From: a virus
Length of the DNA stretch: 31,035 nt
Virus record (IMG/VR): IMGVR_UViG_3300027810_000037
Location: 1-31,035 of that record
Direction: 5' to 3' (one strand)
A model generated the notes under the pieces. It had not been told where the DNA came from. It saw only the letters and a program-made list of their open reading frames with translations, and searched no databases. A program made the position numbers and the translations under genes. The number at the start of each line of letters is the position of its first letter. Within the stretch, counting starts at the first letter, position 1. Below, one piece after another: positions 24,151-31,035 of this stretch.

Positions 24151-24873
24151 CTATAATCCTTCCTTATCAAACGCTTTAATCCACATTGCACATGCGCCGC
24201 TTCGGACGATGTCTTCCATACTGAACTCAATGAGAGACACAGGTAATCCTTGGGTTCTAATCAACCTGATCACTGTCTCTAATCCAGATGTAACTTTGAT
24301 GTCCCGCTGGCGAACATCACCATTGACCACGACAGTACAATCCCTACCCACCCGACTTAGAAACATCTTCATTTCTTCGGGCGTGGTGTTCTGAGCTTCG
24401 TCAAGAATGATGAATGCGTTGTCGAATGTACGACCCCGCATGACTTCAAACGGAATTATCTCAATAGCTTTATGTTTCATAGCGATGTCGTATTGACCAC
24501 CGCCCATTCGCTTACGAATTACATCTGTAAAGGGTACAACCCATGGGGCTATCTTCTCTTCCATAGTGCCTGGAAAAAATCCTAGCGACTTAGACCCCGT
24601 AACATTGGGGCGGGTTAAGACAATCTTATCGATGTTTCCTAATCGATATAGGTCAGCCGCGACAGTAGAAGCGATGAATGTCTTACCCGTACCCGCAGGG
24701 CCTAGTACAACCACTTGATCGTTGCACATTAACGCTGCCATGTAGTCGGCTTGTGTGTCAGTCTGAGGCCGTAGAGGCGGCACAGCATTACGCTTTTCAT
24801 CTAGGAACTTATCCTGCACATCCCTATTAGGCTTACGTTTGTTCTTCCTTTCCTTTCGCATTACCATCCCCAT
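24151..24873 (-). CDS. phoH: PhoH-like P-loop ATPase
   Basis: The 240-residue protein has Walker A at 58-65 (GPAGTGKT) and Walker B at 154-161 (FIILDEAQ), followed by NTTPEEMKMFLSRVG, the PhoH signature. The N-terminal 30 residues are basic and probably disordered. PhoH is very common in marine phages; in bacteria it is phosphate-starvation induced and may act on RNA, but the phage role is unsettled. The ATG at 24873 follows GGTGA at suitable distance; an alternative ATG at 24861 shares bases with the nrdB stop (TAATG). The gene overlaps nrdB by 13 nt, so it is co-expressed with the reductase. Confidence 0.93.
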   Translation of the reverse strand: MGMVMRKERKNKRKPNRDVQDKFLDEKRNAVPPLRPQTDTQADYMAALMCNDQVVVLGPAGTGKTFIASTVAADLYRLGNIDKIVLTRPNVTGSKSLGFFPGTMEEKIAPWVVPFTDVIRKRMGGGQYDIAMKHKAIEIIPFEVMRGRTFDNAFIILDEAQNTTPEEMKMFLSRVGRDCTVVVNGDVRQRDIKVTSGLETVIRLIRTQGLPVSLIEFSMEDIVRSGACAMWIKAFDKEGL

Positions 24874-25814
24874 GTATCACCCGTCATTCCATCTGCTGAA
24901 TAATCAGTCACGCGCCCTTCAAAAAAGTTCTTGAATGAGTCGCCGCTCAATACCCAATCAAGCCACGGCAGAGGATTCTCCGCTATGTCCCAGTTGGGCT
25001 TTAACCCTAGGTTAGTTAGTCTTCTGTCTGCGATGTATCGGATGTAGTCCTTGACTTCACTAGCCGTGATACCTTCCACACTCCCCATGTCAAACGCCAG
25101 ATCAATAACCTTATCTTCAAGATCAACAGCATCTCGGTACATTTGATATATAGATAATTTAAACTCATCATTAACCACCTCTGGATTTTCTTTTAAGTAG
25201 ATACGAAACAACTCAGTCATTCCGTCTACATGCATGGTTTCATCGCGGATAGACCATTCAACAATCTCGCACATGCCCTTCATTTTTCCGACACGCTGGA
25301 AGTTCAATAGCATTACGAATGCTGAGAACAAACTCATGCCCTCGTTGCACACTGTCTGCGCTAGGGCTTTAGCTAAGCCAGCCTTGGTGGACACATCGAA
25401 GTCCTGCATGAACTCAAGCTTCTCTGACATTTCCTCATACTCAAGAAACGCAGAGTACTCAGACTCTGGGAATCCAAGCGTGTCATTTAAGAAGGCGTAA
25501 GACCTCATGTGGATAGACTCTCGCTGAGCAAAAGACATCATCATCATTCGGGCTTCGTTGTTTTTAATGTTGGGTAAGAACACCTCAACGTATGATCCTC
25601 CAACAACCACATCAGACTGAGTGAACAAGCGAAGGATTTGCTGGATGAACTCCTTCTCTGGTGCGCTAATCTTCCCTGACTTCCATTGGTTTACGTCCTC
25701 CATTAAGGAGGCTTCCCATTCACCCCAGTGGATTTTGTCATGCTCAATAGCACGGTTGACTAGGCTTGGGTATTTAAAGGGCTTGTACGCTGTACTAGTT
25801 TCTAACAGACTCAT
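24861..25814 (-). CDS. nrdB: Class Ia ribonucleotide reductase beta subunit NrdB
   Basis: NrdB carries the di-iron centre and tyrosyl radical used by NrdA. In this 317-residue protein all expected ligands can be placed: D68, E99 and H102 in QRESIHMRSY with radical Tyr Y106, then E158 in CNEGMS, and E192 with H195 in RDETMH. This is a complete Tyr-bearing class Ia-type set. The C-terminus ends in a short tail (TGDTWGW) expected to dock into NrdA, after FFEGRVTDYS containing a candidate radical-transfer Tyr. AAGGA overlaps the nrdA stop and serves as its ribosome site. The length is short compared with E. coli NrdB (about 376) but normal for phages. Confidence 0.96.
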   Translation of the reverse strand: MSLLETSTAYKPFKYPSLVNRAIEHDKIHWGEWEASLMEDVNQWKSGKISAPEKEFIQQILRLFTQSDVVVGGSYVEVFLPNIKNNEARMMMMSFAQRESIHMRSYAFLNDTLGFPESEYSAFLEYEEMSEKLEFMQDFDVSTKAGLAKALAQTVCNEGMSLFSAFVMLLNFQRVGKMKGMCEIVEWSIRDETMHVDGMTELFRIYLKENPEVVNDEFKLSIYQMYRDAVDLEDKVIDLAFDMGSVEGITASEVKDYIRYIADRRLTNLGLKPNWDIAENPLPWLDWVLSGDSFKNFFEGRVTDYSADGMTGDTWGW

Positions 25815-25817
25815 TAT

Positions 25818-27563
25818 TTATCCTTGGCATGAGAGGCATTCATCATCATCTGCGTAATCTTTTAAAGCCACGCGGGTGGCTTTTACAGAAACATTGTCGG
25901 CTTTAGCGCCAGCACTGGTGCGGAGATAGTAAAGACCTTTAAGTTTTTTGTTAAACGCCCGTAAGTGGACTTCGTTTACATAAGCTTTATCTGTCCCAGA
26001 CGGGAAGAATAAATTTACTGATTGACCCTGACATATGAATGGCTGACGAGCGGCTGCATGATCTACAACCCAACGCTGATCCAACTCAAATGCTGTCTTG
26101 TATACATCCTTGTGCCAATCGCTAAGCCACTTGAGGTGCTGCACAGATCCTTCACTTAGGATGATGGACTTCCACTGCGCCTCCACCCATTCGATGTCTG
26201 GGTTGTGTGCTTTGATTACCTTGTCTAAATAAGGATTCTTCACAAGGTGAGAACCTACGCGAGTACGGTGTGTATACGCATTAGATTTCCACGGCTCAAT
26301 AGAAGGAGAACAACCAGCAAGTATAGAACTGTTGGCATTCGGAGCGATAGCTAACAGGTGGGAGTTGCGAACACCCTCTATGTCGGGACACGACCCACGC
26401 TCAGCGGCAAGGTACACAGTCTGATTGATTGCTTGCGCTTTAATGTGAGCAAACATATTCTCATTCAGAGTGTTAGCCATTGGAGATTCCCACGGCACTT
26501 CCTTGCGCTGCAAATAGGTATGGAAACCCATTGCGCCTAGACCCAGTGCGCGTTCCTGCGTAGCTGAATAGACAGCCTTGCGTAACTCTTTGGGAGCATG
26601 GAAGCAGAAGAAGCTTATTACATTGTCAAGCATGGTGATTAGGTCGGCTACCATTGTGGTGTCCTTCCATTCGTCATAATGCTCAAGGTTCACAGACGAT
26701 AAACAGCAGACAGCAGTTCGGTCTTCAGACGTAGGTAAGTGGATCTCATTGCAGAGATTACTACCGTGAATCTTTAGACCTTTGTCTAGCATAGCTGGTG
26801 GCAGCTTGCGGTTAGCTTCATCGATAAAGTTAAGGTAAGGCTCACCTGTTCTGAACCGAGTCTCCAACAACCGCTGCCACAGACCACGCGCAGGAGTAGA
26901 CTCTCTGACTGTCTGATCGTTTGGATCAACTAAGTCCCACTCGGCGTCAGACATTACAGCATCGATGAACGCATCAGTAATGTTGACAGCGTTGTGAATG
27001 TTGAACGCTTTACGATCTGGATCACCACCTGTTGGCACACGGATGTTCATAAACTCAATGATGTCTGGGTGGGACACATCCATATAAGCCGCGTAGCTAC
27101 CCTTGCGGGTTGTGCCTTGGCGATACGCAGTCATGTCTGCATCGACTGTCTTTAGGAATGGTATTGGACTAGGAGCCACATCACTAGTACTACGGATGTC
27201 GCTCCAATGACCGCCCACTCCACCACCTTTAACACTAAGCCATCGCAACTCGGACGAATGATCGATAAGACCATGCAGAGTGTCAGGCACATAAGTAAGG
27301 AAGCATGATATAGGTAGTCCACGGATTTTCTCCCCCTCCTTGGGGGCATTAGATAATATAGGTGAAGAGAACATGAACCAGCCTTTGGAGGCGTAGTCGT
27401 AGATCCGTTGTGCTAATTCAAAGTCATGCTTGCAGAATGCGGTAGCCGCACGGGCGAAGGCATCTTGGGGATCTTCCCCTTCCATGCAGTAGTAATCCTT
27501 TAACAGAGTCCGTGCCTGTTCTGACATGCTGTTGTTTCTTGTGTAATCAATGACAATGCTCAT
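25818..27563 (-). CDS. nrdA: Class Ia ribonucleotide reductase alpha subunit NrdA (compact form)
   Basis: NrdA reduces ribonucleoside diphosphates to deoxyribonucleotides. The product is 581 residues from the ATG at 27563, chosen for AGGAG at 7 nt; the longer frame begins with TTG. Active-site Cys C87 (PISCF) pairs with C286 (CCLSSVNL). N269, C271 and E273 lie in SNLCNE, with C271 as the thiyl radical site. Y545-Y546 (LYYLR) continue the radical path. The C-terminal redox pair is C576/C579 in ECLSCQG. The protein starts about where the catalytic barrel starts, so the N-terminal ATP-cone of E. coli NrdA is absent. It overlaps the glutaredoxin gene by 17 nt. Confidence 0.96.
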   Translation of the reverse strand: MSIVIDYTRNNSMSEQARTLLKDYYCMEGEDPQDAFARAATAFCKHDFELAQRIYDYASKGWFMFSSPILSNAPKEGEKIRGLPISCFLTYVPDTLHGLIDHSSELRWLSVKGGGVGGHWSDIRSTSDVAPSPIPFLKTVDADMTAYRQGTTRKGSYAAYMDVSHPDIIEFMNIRVPTGGDPDRKAFNIHNAVNITDAFIDAVMSDAEWDLVDPNDQTVRESTPARGLWQRLLETRFRTGEPYLNFIDEANRKLPPAMLDKGLKIHGSNLCNEIHLPTSEDRTAVCCLSSVNLEHYDEWKDTTMVADLITMLDNVISFFCFHAPKELRKAVYSATQERALGLGAMGFHTYLQRKEVPWESPMANTLNENMFAHIKAQAINQTVYLAAERGSCPDIEGVRNSHLLAIAPNANSSILAGCSPSIEPWKSNAYTHRTRVGSHLVKNPYLDKVIKAHNPDIEWVEAQWKSIILSEGSVQHLKWLSDWHKDVYKTAFELDQRWVVDHAAARQPFICQGQSVNLFFPSGTDKAYVNEVHLRAFNKKLKGLYYLRTSAGAKADNVSVKATRVALKDYADDDECLSCQG

Positions 27564-27780
27564 TAATCCACTCCTCTGTTTGGTAGATACCTTTGAAGCC
27601 AATTAGTGTGGCTCCAGTTTCTGTATTTATGATGGTGGGTACGCTGCGAATTCGATGTTCGACAGCACGGGTAATATCTGTTGCGATATTAACTTCTTCA
27701 TATTCGATGCCTAACAAATCTAATACCTGACTAACGGCTCTGCATGGCGCACAACCCTCAGTCATAAATTTAATAATCAT
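27547..27780 (-). CDS. Glutaredoxin/NrdH-like thioredoxin-fold protein
   Basis: The 77-residue protein has the thioredoxin-fold redox motif C10-A-P-C13 and the cis-proline P48 in RSVPTII, then a Gly-rich end (LIGFKGIYQTEEW). Size and the start (MIIKFMTEGCAPC) fit glutaredoxin or NrdH. It probably re-reduces the C-terminal cysteine pair of NrdA, encoded by the next gene with a 17-nt overlap. The T7 polymerase borrows host thioredoxin for processivity, but this short protein is more likely the reductase electron donor. Its ATG shares bases with the stop of the 44-aa gene (ATGA). Confidence 0.9.
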   Translation of the reverse strand: MIIKFMTEGCAPCRAVSQVLDLLGIEYEEVNIATDITRAVEHRIRSVPTIINTETGATLIGFKGIYQTEEWINEHCH

Positions 27781-27911
27781 TCGTCCTTATCCTTTTCTTC
27801 ACGAGTCTCTGGGCCGAACAATAGATCCATTAAATACAAAAAGAATATAGTCAGACCTGCGTATGTTATTGCTTGTACTAAATCACCAAGCGCGTTAAAG
27901 AGGTGTTCCAT
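27777..27911 (-). CDS. 44-residue single-pass membrane peptide
   Basis: The frame from the ATG at 27911 to TGA at 27777-27779 gives MEHLFNALGDLVQAITYAGL, then TIFFLYLMDLLFG, and a charged tail PETREEKDKDE. AAGGAG lies 6 nt upstream of the ATG, and the stop overlaps the glutaredoxin start (ATGA). A hydrophobic helix at about 11-32 is followed by an acidic and basic cytoplasm-type tail. It overlaps the exonuclease gene by 17 nt and fills the gap to the glutaredoxin gene. Strong ribosome site and coupling support it as real. Function unknown; membrane anchoring of the replication or nucleotide complex, or a small toxic early protein, are speculative. Confidence 0.8.
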   Translation of the reverse strand: MEHLFNALGDLVQAITYAGLTIFFLYLMDLLFGPETREEKDKDE

Positions 27912-28671
27912 CAGGATCTCCTTGTAGGTCTAACCATTCGTGGCCTGTCGGCCCCCATAGTTTTATTCTGTGATTTTCATTATCGTAATCCTCAACTCTC
28001 AGGATACGAGCCATGCGACAATTAAGTATCGCCTCTTCTTCGGTTTGCCCTTTCTTCTCGTAAAGAGCGACTACTGCTTTCCACATCTGAGTAACAGTTC
28101 CACAGTCGCCTAGTGCAGCCTCTGCTTTCTTAGGCCCTATACCTACAGCACCAGAGTACCCGTCAGTCTTATCTCCCATCAGAGTTTGAATCATCCATGA
28201 ATGGTCAGCACTGAACGGGCGTATCATCTGAGGGCGTTTCATTTTGTATGGGTTAAAAAGTTTGCAGGGTACAGTCAGTAAATCTTTATCTATTGTGATA
28301 ACCACAGAGCCTTTTAGCCGTGGGTTAGTACCATAGATGCCCATCACATCGTCAGCTTCAAGACCTTCTATGCGGCTGACACGATAGTTCTTCTCTAAGT
28401 AATCTATGACTTTGGAATAGCACTGAGGCTTCTCCCCTTTACGATTAGCCTTGTACTCTGGGTTTATGATCTTGCGAAAGTTGCCGCCGTCCTTTGGACT
28501 CAGTGTGAGAATAGGTTTAGAAACCCTAGCACCATGCATCCACTCTGCTATTAATTTGTCAGCACCACGACAAGCCCTTCGGCTGTCTACAACAATTTCA
28601 TCATCCCAAGTTTCTTGTGCAGCAATGGCGCTGCGATAGGCAATGATGTCCCCATCAATTAATCCATACAT
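27895..28671 (-). CDS. 5'-3' exonuclease (T7 gp6-like, FEN family)
   Basis: The 258-residue nuclease has the FEN metal sites: D6/D8 (LIDGDIIAY), E105-D107-D108 (GLEADDVMG), D128/D130 (TIDKDLL), and D167/D170 in the helix-three-turn-helix region GDKTDGYSGAVGIGPKKAE. By family knowledge it removes RNA primers, degrades host DNA and processes concatemers. T7 gp6 is about 300 residues. It starts within the stop codon of the polymerase gene (TAATG), and AAGGA lies upstream. This polymerase-exonuclease coupling resembles the T7 arrangement, where gene 6 follows gene 5. Confidence 0.93.
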   Translation of the reverse strand: MYGLIDGDIIAYRSAIAAQETWDDEIVVDSRRACRGADKLIAEWMHGARVSKPILTLSPKDGGNFRKIINPEYKANRKGEKPQCYSKVIDYLEKNYRVSRIEGLEADDVMGIYGTNPRLKGSVVITIDKDLLTVPCKLFNPYKMKRPQMIRPFSADHSWMIQTLMGDKTDGYSGAVGIGPKKAEAALGDCGTVTQMWKAVVALYEKKGQTEEEAILNCRMARILRVEDYDNENHRIKLWGPTGHEWLDLQGDPDGTPL

Positions 28672-30539
28672 TAGTGTGTGTCCTTCCAGTTGTTGCCAAT
28701 CTCATAAGCACCTGATAATTCGCAATTCATATTTAGATTTATTCCCGCTTCCTTTATTCCCTGCGCGAACAGTTTCCCTATGTCCTCTGCGTGTTGAGGA
28801 CGCACGGACATCTGCACTTCGTCATGAACGTTTGCACAATAGTTAAAGGTATTGGGATAGAACGAGACAGGGTCAACATGACCAGCATCTACGCATAGTT
28901 TGAAGTGAAAGTGGACTAGAGCCTCCTTCATAACTACAGCCCCGTCAGACTGCAGCAGCGAATTTAAACTGCTGTGTTCGCTATCTGATAGGATCGGTCT
29001 AAGGTCAGCACTGATAAGATACTTTTGCTCACGGGTCTGTTTCTTGCACAGATCTGTGAGTTCCTCTAGACCCTTAATGCCCTTGGCTAAGTCATTGCGA
29101 ATGCGCTTGCCTATACCAGCCAGCCTTCCCTTCTTGACTACACCATGAGACTTCCACGCAGACACATAGATCTGTCCTAAATTAGGATTACCAGAACCAT
29201 AGAGCGTGGCGTAAATTAGGGTCTTGGAAGAATCCCGATCTGGCATACCTGCTGCTTTCATAGTGCGGCTGTGGGCATCAGTACCTTTGGCTTTGTCACC
29301 ATAGATAACCGCCTTGGCATAAGCCCCATTGTCATAAGGGAATAATCTGTTAGCTAATCCTCTTAGCTCCAAGCCCTCTGCGTCACAACCAACCAACTTG
29401 TCGCCTTCATTAGCAGTCCAGACCTCACGCATACGGAGATCCTTCTTATCCACTTGGGCAACATTAGGCGAGAAGTGGGACATGCGATGTGTCCTTGCGC
29501 CTACTTGGTTTATCCTGCCATGTATGCGACCATTCTTTTCTAACCTCATCCACGCATTAGCGCCTTCGCTTACCTGCCCTAACTGTTTACTGATCCTCAG
29601 ATAACGGTTAAGTGCAGCAGCTTCGGGGTAGATAAGGTTCTTTAGCGTAGCCTCATTGATCTGAGGTACACCAGTTGGTGTGGTCTTGACAGGTTCCCAA
29701 TCGCTATGCGCTTGGCTTATGCGGTAGGTACATTGAGGACGGGAGCCAGCATTAAATGGTTGCAGAGTTACCTTGGTATACGGGATACCCTTAGTCACAC
29801 CCCTGCCTTTGTTAGACACTTTAGGTAGGGTCACCTCAACATCATTCCACACACGGGCCTTCCAATCCCACGAAGCTTTCTCAGGTATAAACACAGGCTG
29901 AAATAGTTCTTGAAGTCCTCTCTCTATGTCAGCCTTTTCACCTGACAATTCTATGTACAGTTCAGTTAACTTAGGCATGTCCAGTTTGAACCCGTGCTGC
30001 TCTTGAAGGTGCAAGCAGAACGCCACCTTGTGTTCCAGCGCCACTGCTGGCCTCCAATCCACTTTCTTCTGTTTGAACCAGCCAATCAATTCATTCTGCA
30101 ATTTGCGATACACTTTCATGGTGACTAGTACATCTTGATTGCAGTAGGTAGCCATCGATGGATGCCACTTGTCAAAGTCGTTGAAGTCACCTTTAGGGAA
30201 TCCAAGATCTAAACCCCACGCTGCCAGTGCATGAGAACGGCGATCAGGAAACAACATCTTTGATATAACAAGCGTGTCGTAGACCTGACTGAATTTAAGT
30301 TTAAGATGGTCAGGCACGAATAGATTAATTGCATGAAGGTCGTAGCCTAGGCCGTTGTGAAACACGACACGATCAGCTTTAGTTAGCCTCTCAAAGCCCT
30401 CACTCATTGGCCTGTAACCAGCCTGATCTGCGTAACAGATAACCTCGTCTGTTAAAGGATCACCGACTGATAGACACCAGTGACGGGTGATTGTATCTAG
30501 CAAGCCGTTGGCCTCTAGGTCTGCAATTAATACTTTCAT
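28671..30539 (-). CDS. Family A DNA polymerase with 3'-5' exonuclease (T7 gp5-like)
   Basis: The 622-residue replicative polymerase (T7 gp5, 704) has exonuclease sites D7/E9 (DLEANGL), D67 (HNGLGYD) and D136 (YCNQD), so proofreading should be intact. Polymerase motif A has D386 (VGCDAEGLELR), motif B has K439 and Y443 (SKTLIYATLYG), and motif C has H572-D573-E574 (ANVHDEV). Tyr at 443, the equivalent of T7 Y526, predicts good acceptance of dideoxynucleotides. The segment where T7 carries its thioredoxin-binding loop (here about 215-260) looks clearly shorter. AAGGAAGAG precedes the ATG. It follows the helicase by 14 nt. Confidence 0.96.
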   Translation of the reverse strand: MKVLIADLEANGLLDTITRHWCLSVGDPLTDEVICYADQAGYRPMSEGFERLTKADRVVFHNGLGYDLHAINLFVPDHLKLKFSQVYDTLVISKMLFPDRRSHALAAWGLDLGFPKGDFNDFDKWHPSMATYCNQDVLVTMKVYRKLQNELIGWFKQKKVDWRPAVALEHKVAFCLHLQEQHGFKLDMPKLTELYIELSGEKADIERGLQELFQPVFIPEKASWDWKARVWNDVEVTLPKVSNKGRGVTKGIPYTKVTLQPFNAGSRPQCTYRISQAHSDWEPVKTTPTGVPQINEATLKNLIYPEAAALNRYLRISKQLGQVSEGANAWMRLEKNGRIHGRINQVGARTHRMSHFSPNVAQVDKKDLRMREVWTANEGDKLVGCDAEGLELRGLANRLFPYDNGAYAKAVIYGDKAKGTDAHSRTMKAAGMPDRDSSKTLIYATLYGSGNPNLGQIYVSAWKSHGVVKKGRLAGIGKRIRNDLAKGIKGLEELTDLCKKQTREQKYLISADLRPILSDSEHSSLNSLLQSDGAVVMKEALVHFHFKLCVDAGHVDPVSFYPNTFNYCANVHDEVQMSVRPQHAEDIGKLFAQGIKEAGINLNMNCELSGAYEIGNNWKDTH

Positions 30540-30553
30540 TTACTCTTCCTTTT

Positions 30554-31035
30554 TTAGAATGGAATATCATCAAAGTCGTTATCCACAATGATTGGCCCAC
30601 CGCCTTCCTTGGCAGGAAGTAGGCGACCAGTTGTTGTGTTGAACTCATTTAGATCTGCCTCTCCTAAGTCGCCGAACTCTCGGTTCTTTAGTAGACGGAT
30701 GCGTGATTGATCAGGGTTGTCCCCCTGTTGGTCACGCTCCACAGCTATGATGTTGTCCGATAATTGTTCCAGTGATGCTGACCCACGCATGTCCTGCAGC
30801 GTGACTCGACCACCTTCGTTATATGATTTACGCCCACCATCTGGACGCTTTAGATGTGTGATAGCTATGAGGCCAACACCTGTTTGCTCTACTAGACCGC
30901 GCAAGGCAGTCATAAGTAGGTCAATGTCTTTACGCTCACCCTCGCCGCTGGACTTCTGACCCGACACCACGATTGAAATGTGGTCTAGGATGATGAAGTC
31001 ACACTCCAAAGAGGTAGCCATAAACTTTAGTTTTG
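30554..31035 (-). CDS. DNA helicase (T7 gp4-like), C-terminal part, 5' end outside the window
   Basis: The visible C-terminal domain matches the RecA-like helicase of T7 gp4 closely: Walker B as FIILDHISIVVSG, ITHLKRPDGG, then LQDMRGSASLEQLSDNIIAVERDQQGD with the conserved L-x-D-x-R-G-S and R-x-Q-Q-G-D, and an acidic tail ending DNDFDDIPF. The acidic tail with a C-terminal aromatic residue matches the gp4 feature that binds the polymerase. The open frame continues without a stop through base 31035, so the Met near 31021 is internal and the Walker A motif and any primase domain lie beyond the window. Confidence 0.95.
   Translation of the reverse strand, partial: KLKFMATSLECDFIILDHISIVVSGQKSSGEGERKDIDLLMTALRGLVEQTGVGLIAITHLKRPDGGRKSYNEGGRVTLQDMRGSASLEQLSDNIIAVERDQQGDNPDQSRIRLLKNREFGDLGEADLNEFNTTTGRLLPAKEGGGPIIVDNDFDDIPF

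Noticed and set aside
30460-30648. A 62-codon minus-strand frame spanning the helicase-polymerase junction
   Set aside because: It overlaps both the helicase C-terminus and the polymerase exonuclease domain, which are clear homologues in other frames.

Overview
The window is a contiguous piece of a lytic, T7-like (podovirus) phage genome shown in reverse complement. All 34 supported genes lie on the minus strand, packed end to end, many with ATGA or TAATG stop/start overlaps. Read in the direction of transcription (high to low coordinates), the order follows T7: gp4-type helicase, gp5-type DNA polymerase, gp6-type exonuclease, then portal, scaffold, capsid, tail tubular A and B, internal virion proteins, tail fibre, holin, small terminase and large terminase. 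Inserted in the replication block are a class I ribonucleotide reductase (NrdA and NrdB), a glutaredoxin-like protein, a PhoH-like ATPase and ThyX. From memory, that gene set resembles marine podoviruses of the roseophage SIO1 / vibriophage VpV262 type (Zobellviridae-like). This suggests a marine bacterial host, but neither host nor genus can be fixed from this sequence. No phage RNA polymerase is seen here; it could lie outside the window or be absent.

Layout in transcription order. (1) 31035-22622, replication and nucleotide metabolism: helicase (5' end cut off by the window), polymerase, exonuclease, a 44-aa membrane peptide, glutaredoxin, NrdA, NrdB, PhoH, an HNH-like nuclease, a zinc-ribbon/DUF3310-like protein, a 56-aa protein and ThyX. 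The block ends at a rho-independent terminator (22576-22609). (2) 22541-17971, head assembly: a 71-aa unknown, a GNAT acetyltransferase, a 34-aa basic peptide, a 76-aa Pro/Lys/Ala-rich protein, portal, scaffold, a 258-nt non-coding structured gap, then capsid, followed by a strong terminator (17913-17943) placed like T7 T-phi. (3) 17896-6891, tail tube and ejection proteins: tubular A and B, a gp14-like protein, a 1212-aa protein with a GH24 lysozyme domain near its C-terminus, and a 1411-aa gp16-like protein, followed by a third terminator (6857-6883). (4) 6836-3636, adhesion: a T7-type fibre anchor carrying 59 collagen-like Gly-X-Y triplets, a second protein with 67 triplets, a fibre-tip-like protein and a 173-aa protein. 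(5) 3633-207, lysis and packaging: several small membrane proteins including a three-TM-type holin, then small and large terminase. Bases 1-206, downstream of the large terminase, are GC-rich, non-coding, and may include a genome terminus.

Functionally, RNR with its electron donor and ThyX supply deoxynucleotides to the polymerase/helicase/exonuclease set. The GH24 domain probably helps DNA ejection through the cell wall, and the collagen-like proteins probably form the host-contact fibres. I saw no clearly novel defence or mobile system. The most useful finds are four short genes of under 60 residues that fill apparent gaps, the structured leader before the capsid gene, the location of the muralytic domain, and the paired collagen-like fibre proteins.
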